NCBI GenBank assembly: GCA_963082975.1
Contig: OY720344.1
Location: 79,720,053-79,784,052 of the forward strand
Direction of reading: 5' to 3'
DNA length: 64,000 bases
DNA from: Labia minor
Lineage: Eukaryota; Arthropoda; Insecta; Dermaptera; Spongiphoridae
Numbering within the stretch: position 1 is the first letter of the stretch; each line of letters opens with the position of its first letter. Under the pieces are notes generated by a model. The model did no database searches, was not told the DNA's origin, and saw only the letters and a program-made list of their open reading frames with translations. Made by a program: the position numbers and the translations under genes. Shown here in pieces: positions 15,401 through 28,700 of the stretch.

Positions 15401-18400
15401 ATACATATATTTAAATTTAAAGAATTAAAATTACCGCGGTATTTATAATGTATAGTAATTATATTTCAATTACGATGTTTATTATTTTTTAAAAAAATAT
15501 TATTTATATTTTAACCATAAACATTTTATATATATATTTATATATATATATATATATACAGGTAATGGAACATATGAAGAATCCATAAATTCAAATGTTA
15601 TAAAGGAGGTAAAAGACAGATTTTTTCGATAACATTTATTACTTTAAAATATAAAAATGAAAAGTCTTTGAAGTTTATGAATATTGATTATTCGGAAAAT
15701 TATTTTAAAAAAATGTTTTGGAAATTCTATATAAAGTTTTTATTACTTTTTTATTATAAAAATACACATATGGTTATTTAATATTTTCTCATCAACCTTT
15801 CACCATCCAAACTTTTTATTTTGTAACGAAAATGAATTCATTTAATGATTTGTAATTTGTAGAGGCTTGAAAATTTATATTTTATCCTTACAAAGGCTCA
15901 GATTGTTCCGAGATAAAATATGTTAATGATACAACATTGCATATATCGCTTTTTATTTCAATTAGAAAAACTAGTATGTTATTTTTCATCTATATTAATT
16001 AACAAACATGTTATACCAAAAGGGTCTAAATAAATTATTAAAATTATGAATAGAATTGTAAGGTATAAGGTACTTGTAAATAGAAAAAAACATTCTTTAT
16101 ATTTATTCATATGGAATTTGAAAAATACCAAATTATAACAATTAAAGATAAGTATTATCTATTTTTATTTTACTGATTTTTAAATATGAATACAATATGA
16201 TTTAAAGGAAAATAATAATATTGAAAATGCTAAATTTGAAATTATTTTCCTACCAAAGGGAGATTGAATATATTGTATATATATATATCATCTGGTATAA
16301 CACGGCTAAAAGAGGGTAAGGGGGATGCAATTCCCCACTGGATTGGAATACGCTGTAGTTGTATAAAATTAAAAAGATCTAAATCAATGAAATAAACCAA
16401 ATTAAAATTGCGATATTAAATACTTTTATTAATTGAAAATTTATTTTAACTTCGGAAAATAATTATATGAAAATTAACTTTTGCCCGAATGAGCACTTTG
16501 ATCTTGGATTTTATTAAAGGTCGTTCTAATTAATGATTTATTACATTAAGGAATATATAACTTCTTTTTTTTAATTAAACATTTATAGAGAATGGAAAAG
16601 TGGTGTGAGTTCACTGGAAATTAAAGCTTTGATATTTGAAATTGTAAAAAAAAATTGATTTCAAAATTAATTCTAATTAAAAATAGCCAAATGAAAAGAG
16701 AAAATTTATCTATGTATGTAAATAAATTCAATAAAATTAGGCATATACAAAATAATAATATAATTTATACATACTTCAATATATTCATTGATTGAGTATT
16801 ATTGAATGATCAAGAGTTTTCAATGCTATTAATTCTTATTCGAAGGAAAGTTCAAACTTCTATACAAACGAATGTTAGAAATGGTTATATTATATAAAGG
16901 AAAATATAGTTTCTTGGGGTGGGATTTTGGATTACTATCAGGATATAGCTCGGAGAAAGAAAAGACAGTATGTTTTATATAAAAGAGATAATATAATTAT
17001 AAGCAAAGTGCGACAAGTAATACAATTATTAGACAAAGGGATGAGCGAATGATAATGAGATTGAATAACCCTTCTCGGAACACGGAATGCGAAGGAGATA
17101 TTACAAGACGGGAGACGGAATAAAGACGTGAAATGATATGGAAACCAGAATGGACAGATAGATCGGTTTATCAAAACAATCGGTGTATCGGATAACGTAA
17201 GAACAGGCAGGCGAGGTCGGTAGAGAGAGAGAGATCGGGTTCTCAGAGTAGCGGGGTCAACGTATAGAGAAATGATATTCCGGAAAGCAGGGTCGGTTAA
17301 ACGAGAAGAGATAATCAGGATAGCAGGGTCGGTTAATCGAGGATAGAGTTATCGGAATGGGGCGGAGGTCAAAGCGGAGAATAACGTGTGTAGGAGTGGA
17401 GAAGTGTATCAGTCAAAAGCCGGGAACGAACAAGAACGAACAGCTGCGTTAGTATCCTCAGCTGGGGACTCAGATATCGGAAAAGAGGAGGGTCATTCCG
17501 TAGTTCGGTGTCCCGTACACCGCGCGGCCGCCAGAGGCGCTGGGCACGCCGCTAACAGTCGGCCATCCTGCATTGTCTACGACCCCGTCGACACTGCTCA
17601 GCGTAGTCGGCGAGGTAGGCGGGGTCAGTATAAAGAGAGATCGGGGTATCGGAGTAGCCAGGTCAGTGTAATGGGGATAAGAAATCGGGATTGCTGGGTC
17701 GGTGTGAATAGAAACGGTTATCGGAAAGGCGGTGGTCAGATCGGAGTATACGGGAAACGGAGCGGAAGATGTGTACAAGTCGGAGGCGGAAGACAGAGGG
17801 ACGATCGGCTCGAGCGTCTGAGCTAGCAGGGTGAAAAGGAAAAACAGATATAGGAAAAGAGAAGGGGCATTCTGCATCGTCGACGTCCTCGGTAGACCGG
17901 TCTTCCTGCTGCGTAGGGCTCGTTTGGGAGGCGGACACGGACGGCAGCTCTCGTCGATGGGGTGCGCCTCTCCATCATCAGGCGCGGGGTCGGTTGTCAT
18001 CTCCTGCTGCTCCCGGGGTGGAGTATCGGCCGGAAACGAAGTCTCGGAGTCGGGTGACATGTCCACGTCATCGTCGGGGTCTCGGACGAGGGCCGGCTTT
18101 TCTTCTTCGGCTAAATCAGCAGATTCTCCAGCCTGAGTACCTCCAATGCTGAGAGGCTGTCTTTTATTGACATCGCAGAGTGGAGAATCCTCAACGCTTT
18201 TCAATCGTGTTCGCAAATCTGAATTTTCTGCCGTTAATTGTTCCATTAGAAGACGTTGTTCATTAACAGATCTCTTTAATTCGTTAATTTGTTGTAAGTG
18301 ATTTTCAATGATGGGATTTTCGAGTTGTTCGTTCACTAAGCTTGCTCTCTCATTGGGAGTGACGTTTGGTCCTGTAACGATATGTTTCGTTTCAATTTCA

Positions 18401-21400
18401 GTAAGTGAATGATTTATCATATCTTTCGGGTGGCGCACAAGGAGTCCAACACCGGAGCCAGCGGGGTGACAATTTCCCCGTTGGGAAGTGGCCCCATAAA
18501 CACACGGTCAGAGCCATCGATGTAATCTCTCGAACGGTAATCGATGTAGCTGCGCTCGGGGTCAAGGCGGGCAGGGGCTGTTCCTCGAGTGGCCAAAACG
18601 TGAAGTCTCGGCCCTTTTTCAACATGGAGACCTGGTTCGACCAGGTTAACTCTATCACAACATCTTCGGGTATGGCTTTATCGGCGACGATTATTAGCTG
18701 AACAGGAACGGTGACTTGTTGGAGAGTGACATCGGCTTGGATTTTACCTACCGAGAATAGTTGAGGGGTAGAGAAATTCCCCAGCCCAAATAGCGGCATA
18801 CGGGCCGAGGTGGTCGACAATCCAGTTGAAACTGCCGCGGTTGAACGAATTAAACAGTGAGTACTGCCCGTGTCGAATAACCAACTGAACCTGGTGGATC
18901 CTACCACATGACTGGAAAGACGTTGTTTTCCAGCCCCCTGCCCCTCGAGTCGCAACCATTGACTTGTAGTTGAAGTGATAACATCATATCTATTTTTTCA
19001 AATTTCATTTTATATTAAAAAAAATGAATTTATTAATATTTCTATATTTAATTGTGTTCATCTCTGGAGAAATCGTGATACTGAAATGTATAATTATTAC
19101 TCAGCATACTTGCACAGAGCACCAGCTTAATCCTTTTACAATTAATTCAATAAAATTAACAAAAGATCAACAAGATGATGCATTTAACTTTGGTTCTTGG
19201 ATCCGTAAACAATACCCTACCTTAATAAGTAATTTTTATAAGCACAGAGAAATTCCCCAGCCCAAATAGCGGCATACGGGCCGAGGTAGTCGGCAATCCA
19301 GTTGAAACTGCCGCGGTTGAGCGAATTAAACAGTGAGTACTGCCCGTGTCGAATAACCCACTGAACCTGGTGGATCCTACCATGACTGGAAAGACGTTGT
19401 TTTCCAGCCCCCTGCCCCTCGAGTCGCAACCATTGACTCGTAGTTGAAGTGATAACATCATATCTATTTTTTCAAATTTCATTTTATATTAAAAAAAAAA
19501 TGAATTTATTAATATTTCTATATTTAATTGTGTTCATCTCTACGCATACGGGCCGAGGTGGTCGGCCATCCAGTTGAAACTGCCGCGGCATACACAAAAG
19601 CACTGCCCTAAGGCCAAGACGGTAGTTGCGACTCGAGGGGCAGGGGGCTGGAAAACAACGTCTTTCCAGTCATGGTAGGATCCACCAGGTTCAGTGGGTT
19701 ATTCGACACGGGCAGTACTCACTGTTTAATTCGCTCAACCGCGGCAGTTTCAACTGGATTGCCGACTACCTCGGCCCGTATGCCGCTATTTGGGCTGGGG
19801 AATTTCTCTGTGCTTATAAAAATTACTTATTAAGGTAGGGTATTGTTTACGGATCCAAGAACCAAAGTTAAATGCATCATCTTGTTGATCTTTTGTTAAT
19901 TTTATTGAATTAATTGTAAAAGGATTAAGCTGGTGCTCTGTGCAAGTATGCTGAGTAATAATTATACATTTCAGTATCACGATTTCTCCAGAGATGAACA
20001 CAATTAAATATAGAAATATTAATAAATTCATTTTTTTAATATAAAATGAAATTTGAAAAAATAGATATGATGTTATCACTTCAACTACAAGTCAATGGTT
20101 GCGACTCGAGGGGCAGGGGGCTGGAAAACAACGTCTTTTCAGTCATGTGGTAGGATCCACCAGGTTCAGTGGGTTATTCGACACGGGCAGTACTCACTGT
20201 TTAATTCGTTCAACCGCGGCAGTTTCAACTGGATTGCCGACCACCTCGGCCCGTATGCCGCTATTTGAGCGAATTAAACAGTGAGTACTGCCCGTGTCGA
20301 ATAACCCACTGAACCTGGTGGATCCTACCATGACTGGAAAGACGTTGTTTTCCAGCCCCCTGCCCCTCGAGTCGCAACTACCGTCTTGGCCTTAGGGCAG
20401 TGCTTTTGTGTATGCCGCGGCAGTTTCAACTGGATGGCCGACCACCTCGGCCCGTATGCGTAGAGATGAACACAATTAAATATAGAAATATTAATAAATT
20501 CATTTTTTTTTAATAATTTTTTTACTGACTGGGAGAAGTAACCCGCGGGACGGTATTCGATCTCATGGGTGATTTCTGATCGTGCGTCTCTTTGGTGATG
20601 CGGGTGACAGTTCAGATAACGCTGAGCGTCGTCGACTAGTTCCTCGATGTCTGCGTGTTTACGGCCTAATAAATATGCTCTTAAAACTGATGAATTCAAA
20701 CCTGATATGAGTTGATCTTCAGCATCGGGAAATGTCAATTTCAATTTTCTCAAAATTCGTAATTTATCAAACAAATAATCGGCTGCAGTCTCCCCGGGCT
20801 GTTGAACTCGAGACAAGGCCATTTGTGTGAGTTCGAGGAGGCTCGGCTCGGGGCAATATCTTTTCCGGAAGGCAGCCGGAAATCTCGTTCTCGCCAGCTG
20901 GACTTCCTCCCACCAGGTGTAAGCTGATCCATGTAACTTAGATCGTATTATCGACTCGAATTGAAGATCATCATACCTGTACGTTACAATTTTTCAAGCC
21001 ATTGTTCAGCTTGTTGTTCTCTTTCTTTCCCTTCAAAGGGCGTGACAGGTGTGTCCAGGATTAAACGAGAGTAATCATGTGTGCGAGATGTGTCACTCGT
21101 CTCGCTAGCAGCCTTCAACGATGCGAACGCTGCGCTCATATTCTGCGCAAGTGTCTCCCTCTCCTGCGTGCACCGGTAGTGGGGGCTCCGCCCAGCTGGA
21201 ATGTGACGTCATCTACGGAGCCTCCTCGGGTGGACGCGACAGTGATGTCATCAGCGTCGCCATTTTAAGACGAGATTGGTGTGACGTCATTTGCAAACGT
21301 CACGTGCGGAGAAGCCGTGGTTGCGTCAACGACGCCGCCATCTTGACGAGACGCCATTTCAACGTATTTTCACTTTTTGGGGTGTAAAAAAAATACTTTC

Positions 21401-23824
21401 GAGCGGGTGTGCACTTGTGAGTAATAAAGAAACACTTCTGACTGTTAGAAATGGTTATATTATATAAAGGATAATATAGTTTCTTGGGGTGGGACTTCGG
21501 ATTACTATCAGGATATAGCTCGGAGAAAGAAAAGACAGTATGTTTTATATAAGAGATAATATAATTATAAGCAAAGTGCGACAAGTAATACAATTATTAG
21601 ACAAAGGGATGAGCGAATGATAATGAGATTGAATAACCCTTCTCGGAACACGGAATGCGAAGGAGATATTACAAGACGGGAGACGGAATAAAGGCGTGAA
21701 ATGATATGGAAACCAGAATGGACAGATAGATCGGTTTATCAAAGCAATCGGTGTATCGGATAACGTAAGAACAGGCAGGCAAGGTCGGTAGAGAGAGAGA
21801 GAGAGAGATCGGGTTCTCTGAGTAGCGGGGTCAACGTATAGAGAAATGATATTCCGGAAAGCAGGGTCGGTTAATCGAGGATAGAGTTATCGGAATGGCG
21901 GAGGTCAAAGCGGAGAATAACGTGTGTAGGAGTGGAGAAGTGTATCAGTCAAAAGCCGGGAACGAACAAGAACGAACAGCTGCGTTAGTATCCTCAGCTG
22001 GGGACTCAGATATCGAAAAAGAGGAGGGTCATTCCGTAGTTCGGTGTCCCGTACACCGCGCGGCCGCCAGAGGCGCTGGGTGCGCCGCTAATACGAATAT
22101 AATTTATTAGAAACTATCTCAGCTTTCTAGTCATTCATTTAATTCCTTCTCGAGGAAAGTAAGTAATTGTATTAGATTTAACAAAGAATATTAAAAAAAG
22201 GATATGTATTATGTATAATAAAAAAAATATTTAGATATAGAATATTTATCTTTGGTATTATCTGTATATAAATATATATATATATAAATTATTATTATAT
22301 TTCTGAGATATCATGCCAAGGATTTTTTTTAAAATTCACATAAATAGATAATATTTATAAACGAAAATTGACCTGTATTGGTTTCTTAATTTAATTTTGC
22401 AACTACATCAGTGCCTCCATATTCTTTTTTAATTGATATTGTATTAATCAATTTTTATATTTAAAATATTTTAAAATATTTAATTTAATTTAGAAATAAA
22501 ATTAAAAATATTTATTTTAATAATATTAATTTTGATAGCATTAATCATTTTGTTATATTTAAAATATTTTAAGTCATTCAAATGATATCAAGATAGAAAT
22601 TGTAAGTTGTTTCCTTAGTACATTATTAAACTTAAATAATAATCGAATAATTTATATTAAGTATATATATTATTTGACTTTATATTAAAAAATCTGGAGT
22701 GTCTTCACTCGACTATCTCGCGGTTGGCATTGAATTAATTAACATATATTATATTTAAATTAAATTAAATTATAAATTAAAATTAATAAATAATATTTAT
22801 TAAACCAGGGCTTGTTCGGTTAACCTGGTACTGGTAATATAATTGCAGAATTTATATTATTAGCAGAAGTAATTCTTGGTCGAAACAGCCTATAAGTTAT
22901 TGCTACTTGGAAAATATAAAACGGAAGCCATCTAAGTAAAACAATATAGATTCGAGAACATGTCAATAAGTCCGTGACTTTTTGAATGAATCGCAGGTTT
23001 AATAAATTAAAGTATTAATAGGTGCTATATATATATAAGATGACGGTTGTACGGATTGTGACCAAAATTTATACATAGGGGCATCTCAAGCTCCCTCAGC
23101 TCCTACTTGACGTTGCGTATCGAACCCTAACCCTAAATTTTAAAAAATTTCATTTTTTATATTAATGCCAAATTAATGTTATGTTTATTCAATTAAATTA
23201 AAAAATAAATCTCTGCGTGTGCGGTGCAAGTGATTGCGGCTGTTCCTCCTATCGACTTGCTTGCCTATGAGAGGAGTTGGAACTACGATACTGACGGCTC
23301 GACAGGGCCCGCAAACAGGGAACGGGTGTTTGAAATATGGCGGGACAGGTGGAATATGGTCCATACTGGAAGATGGACTTACACCCTTATCACGGACTTG
23401 AGAAGGTGGTGCCTGCGGAACCACGGTGACCTGGACTATTATCTGACGCATGTACTAGGGGGACACGGTAACTTCGCGAGCTACCTCAAAAGATTTGGTA
23501 AAAAAGCCGACGACCTATGCCCGGGATGTTTGGTTTCCGAGACCCCTGAGCACACCATCTTCACCTGCTGCAGATGGGAGGGCATTAGAAAAAGTACAGA
23601 GGCCAGTCTTGGCCACAAAATTACAGCTGACAACTTTATCGACACGATGCTTAAAAACCAGGAAAATTGGGACAAAGTTGCTGGCATGTGCAGAAACATC
23701 ATGCAGAAAAAAGATTTAGAAGAGCATTTTGGGGCCCACATAACATCCACGCCCCCTATCCACGGTAAGAGTCCGACACTACTCGAATAACATCCTTCGA
23801 GTGTCCATGAGGATTTCCCCCTTC

Positions 23825-23873
<49 letters not shown>

Positions 23874-25739
23874 AAAAGCAAATGATTGTTTTAATATAGT
23901 GATTGGAATAAAATAAATTAAATAAACTACAGAGAGAAGTGTTGTCTCTAAAAGTACGGAAGGCGGTCGGAGCAGCTAGTTTTTAATAAAAATTAATTGA
24001 AATAATTGGCTTGTCTCTTTGTTGACAGTATCTATAGAATATTAATTGTGTACTTATTAATAAAGGATTTAATTTAAACTTATGTTATGATAATATTATC
24101 ATGGTCACGCTAACAAACAAAAGTATAACTAATTAATATTTCAAAATTAGTTTCCAACTAATTTAAATTTCAAGAAAGATTTCGCTCTAAAAGAAGTTCA
24201 ATTACTAGTTAAAAGTAATAATAAAGAGAAAAAGGATAGAGACAATTTTTAATATAAAATATTATATTTTCAATAAAAGTTGATTAAGAAAATTGAATAT
24301 TCATTTTTTAACCGTCATTTTGTTATTTTGTGTAAAAATTTGTGTAAAAAAAACTTTTCGTATTATATTAAGATCTGAATGATTTGTTAAAAAAAATCCT
24401 AAAGAAAGATATAAATAACATTTGTTTTTTAATTTGAAAAGTTTTTTTCTTTATTTTTTCTCGTAGGATTAAGGAATTCCTTTGAATAATTTATATATGT
24501 ATTATTTAATATATTTACTTATATATTTTATAATAAAAAATTCAAAAATAATATAAAAAGGTATTTTAAAATCTCTAACGAGATCTAAATGACTGATGAC
24601 TGTTTCACTTGTTATAGTAAGTTCCAGGCGACCCGTTTTGACCGAATCGTTCCCGGCTTGAAGGTTTCAGCGTCCCGGCTAATTGCCATTTTGTCCCCAC
24701 CAATTAATAAAGTTTGTAGAAAGTGTGTATTAAACAAAGAAACTAGGAAAATAAATAGAATCCAAGATTAGCCATTTTTAAAAAATAACAAGGTATTTTT
24801 AAAAAAGAATTAATAATAAAAATAAATATTCATAAATTATCAATACAAACTTTTGTTGATTAAAATCTGACTTGAAATTTTTGTAGGCTAAAAGTAAGAA
24901 TGAGTTTTTTTCATAATAATAGCTGATTATGAGCTCCTATTTAGATTAGATTTAGATATTTTTATCGAATCCTCTATTGGTTTCAAGAAAACAAAATTAT
25001 GGTAATTCTAGTTATAGTTTTAAGTGACTAATTGTTCAAATATAAGAAATAATTGGCTTAGTATTTGTTTTATTACATTTTATGTTTAGTTTTTCTTCCA
25101 ATATTAATCTTTTGCTTATAAAATAAATGATTAAAATGGGAGGGCATATATAAATATAAATATATATAGTGTATTTCCACAATGATTCAACCTCGGATAC
25201 TGTTAGAAGATAATATATCTATTTAATAAACAGATTATAGATGTCAACACACTATTCATTTTCAACTAGGATTTCGCATGTCATTTAATTGTTAAGAGTA
25301 AAATAGATATTTTATTATAATTTATATTTATTGTTGTGATATATATATATATATATATACTAATTAAAAAATATACATAATTACGAGAAAAGAATAAGAT
25401 AGTAATGTAAGAATTGGTATTCTTTTTAAATAAGAAGTAACGATACAGACAATGACTAATATTATAAATTTTTTAATCATTATTTATTATCATCATTTAT
25501 TATTTATTAGTTTCAATTTCCATAATTATTAAATTATTAATATCAAATCTTGTTGTTTATTAATATTTAATTTAATGTATAGGTTAGGTGTTGTTTAAAG
25601 TTATTTTTACTATCTCGCCAGAGATAGTATTGCGATCACGAAAATTTTCGATGTTGAGATTTTGATGTTTTTATACGTTTTGAAGGTTCCTGAATCATTT
25701 TCACTAAGGTTGAGAAAAATGTCTGTCTGTGTGTGTGTA

Positions 25740-25774
<35 letters not shown>

Positions 25775-28700
25775 ATGTAGACAAGATTACGCAAAAACGG
25801 TTTGAGCTAGAATGATGCAATTTGGTACATGGACATTATTCAAAATTCATAGTTTTCTATCAACTTTTGAGAAATGTAGCTCAACCGGAAGAGGGTCATT
25901 ACCTACAACGTTTTGATTTTTTTTCCTCTAAAGTGACCGTAAAAATAAAGATATATGTTTGATAATTTTTCACATGATTAATAATTGTATAAAACTGCTA
26001 TATATAGAATTCCAGCTTGATTGAATCGCTGAAAGTACCAGAATTAATTTTTTAACACTGCAAATCTCAAGCGCCAACACGTGCCATGGTGCCATCAATA
26101 AAAAACCAAACATGCGCTGGTTTAATATTTATTATTTATAATTTATAATTAATTAAATTTAATTTAAATATAATATATTATGTTATTTAATCCAATTCAA
26201 ATTGTGAGATAGTCGTGTGGAGACACTCCAGCTTATTTTATTTAAATTTGAAATTTCACGCCATTTAATGAAATTATCTTTATTTTATAACGTTTTTATC
26301 AACTTCGTTTCATGTATGTATGTCTGTCTCTGTGTCTGTTCGCTCTTATGACAAATTGAAATCGATTTTTGAAATTAACTAGACTTTTAAAAATGTTTAT
26401 AGATATTTCAATGGATCTCTGGAAGGTATTGAATAAATATAATTGAATTATAATTAATTAATTGTAATGTAATTAACGATTAATTGCTTTTAGTAACTAA
26501 CTCCTTTTGTATTGCTTCAATTAATTTTTTTTTCAACGGCTTCTGAAGCACAAATATTGATTTCAGGATAGATTTTCATTTTAAAAGTAGTTAAAAATAT
26601 TTTGGCGAGATAGTAAAAAGATATTACATGAGAATTTAAATTTTTTTATATTCTTTGTAAATACATATTCTATTTCTAATTATCTTAAAAACATTTTTTA
26701 ATTGATAGAAAAATTATTGTCTAGCTTCCATTTTATGAAGGAATCTGTTAATGACTACACCCAACATAATTATTTATTAGATAAAATAAGATCAAGTAAT
26801 TGCTATTTTATTCATATTTTAAATTTCAAATATAAGTAAATATTATTATTCGTTTTCATGTTTGATGAAAATTTGTTTAAAAATTTTGTTTACCTACATT
26901 TAGCATGTTATTGGGAAGATCAACTTTTTTTTAATTCTAATTTGCCCTTGAAATGCAAATGCCATTTAAAATTAACATGTCTTTATATCAAAATACTGTT
27001 TTATACCGTCCTATGATAATAGAACTTATTATTTATTTATTTTTTTTTGTACACAAAATGTAAAATTTAATATCAATTTTTTAACTATGCATTTTAAATA
27101 TATACTGTAGGAAATTAATAAAAATATAATGAATTATTTACTGTCTTTTTAGGAATTTTTTTCAAAAAATATCTTTAGTCTTGTCAAAGAATCAACCAAT
27201 CAAGTATGTAGTAAAACAAAGATTCGAGAGTATGTCAAGTGATTATTAATTTATTAAAGCCATAACTCTAGTGAACTATTGATCCTTTAACTAAGGAAAT
27301 TTATATTAAAAACAAAAACAAAAAAAAAAAATGAATGCCTACTATTTTTGAAAGAATAATTACATTTTAATAATAAATAAAATGCATAGATTTACTCAGG
27401 TCAATCATCTATTCGAACTTTTCCAATTTATAAAAAACTTGCAACACAATGAATAATTTATATTCATTGAACTGTATAATGAAAAAGACTAAACAACTAT
27501 ATAATTTTATCAAAACTAAATTACATATATAAAATTACTTATTTATTATTATTTTTTATTTCATGAAAAGATTTAAAACTAAAAATTAAATTTATTTTAT
27601 ATTAAAATAAAATTCCATTTTCACTAATAATAAATAAAATATATTATAATATTTTAATTTCAATGTTTCACTACTTTTACTATATATAGATTTGCCATAC
27701 GTCCCGGTTTCGCCGGGACAGTCCCGGGTATACTGGGTTGTCCCGGGTTTAGATTCAGGGCACAGTTTCTTGGAAATAATTGAGCAAAATTATTAGATCA
27801 GAGAATGATTAATCTGCTCTTGTATGATTAGTAACTTTTTGGCAAGTAACACAGTAATACAAATTTTTTGAACCAAAATTTTCATTGGGAAAAACCAAAT
27901 GTGAGGCTATAATATTAAATGTAATAGCACCTTTAGCAATGGAAGAATTAAAGAATGATTTAATAAATGCAAATTTTGTTGCACTAAGTATGGATGCTTA
28001 TTATCTATTCTATATTTTAAGTGTTTTTTACATTACTGTTTTCATAACCCCCACCCCCCCCCCCCAAAAAAAAAAAACCGACATCCCTAAACCTAAAGTA
28101 AAATAGACAGAACTGTCCTGGTTGGTCCGTGAAAAAATATGGCAACCCTAACTATATACAGCCTTAAAACGTCACAGGGTGAGGCATACAATAAAACCGT
28201 CACCGATTAGTAATTTGAAGAATTATAAAAAATTTCAAGTACACATGGCTATAAAAATGCTAATATAATTATTCTTAATATACCTTAGGATAACGTTGAG
28301 AACGGATACGTGGATATTTCAATCGAGCTCCATCTGGGGTGCTATACCACGGATATCGCATTTCGCCAACTTCTGTGTCGTTGATTGTTAAGAACATTAT
28401 ATGTTGTCCATCCGGGGAAAACCATAAAGTACTGCTCGTTTGAAGAATCTCCTCTGTAAATAAATAAATAAGTTTTAATTAGAATGCATATTGTCTATTG
28501 TTTGTTTTCTAGGGAATTCTCTTATATTTATTTCAAAAAATTAATTTTATTAAATTATTAATTGAAATTTGATAGAAAAATAAGAAACCTGTTAGAGAAA
28601 TTAAAAATAGTAACTGTATCAAACAACTTTTTCAAGGTTAATTATTAAATTATATATATTTTTTTAATTTAAAAAATTAAAGAATATAGTTAGGTATATA

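Larger units (their letters stand above)
18960..20460. repeat. Large palindrome inside the LTR element
   Basis: The arms 19020-19440 and 19620-20095 are reverse complements, including the protease fragment and a foreign segment; shorter copies flank them (18735-18960 minus, 20270-20510 minus). Centre is near 19540, where CGCATACGGGCCGAGGTGG joins the two arms. This is not a simple nested insertion; it looks like repeated template switching. Confidence 0.8.
16873..22092 (-). mobile_element. LTR retrotransposon with Ty3/gypsy-like gag, rearranged and pol-deleted
   Basis: Two directly repeated LTRs (16873-17557 and 21443-22092) are flanked by the 5-bp duplication ACGAA (16868-16872, 22093-22097). 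Sense is the minus strand: leader and gag at the high end (about 21060-20525), an aspartic protease segment (18955-18398), then a 322-codon ORF up to the downstream LTR. Reverse transcriptase, RNase H and integrase are absent. The interior (18960-20460) is a palindrome of gag-pro fragments and a foreign segment. It is non-autonomous. Confidence 0.85.

Noticed and set aside
16938-17174. 78-codon ORF repeated at 21545-21742
   Set aside because: It is LTR sequence of the element at 16.9-22.1 kb, repeated because LTRs are duplicated.
23120-23140. CCCTAACCCTAAA, telomere-like
   Set aside because: Only two units; insect telomeres mostly use TTAGG. Chance.
24589-24771. 60-codon ORF with several Cys
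   Set aside because: No family motif, no splice or promoter context, length expected by chance.
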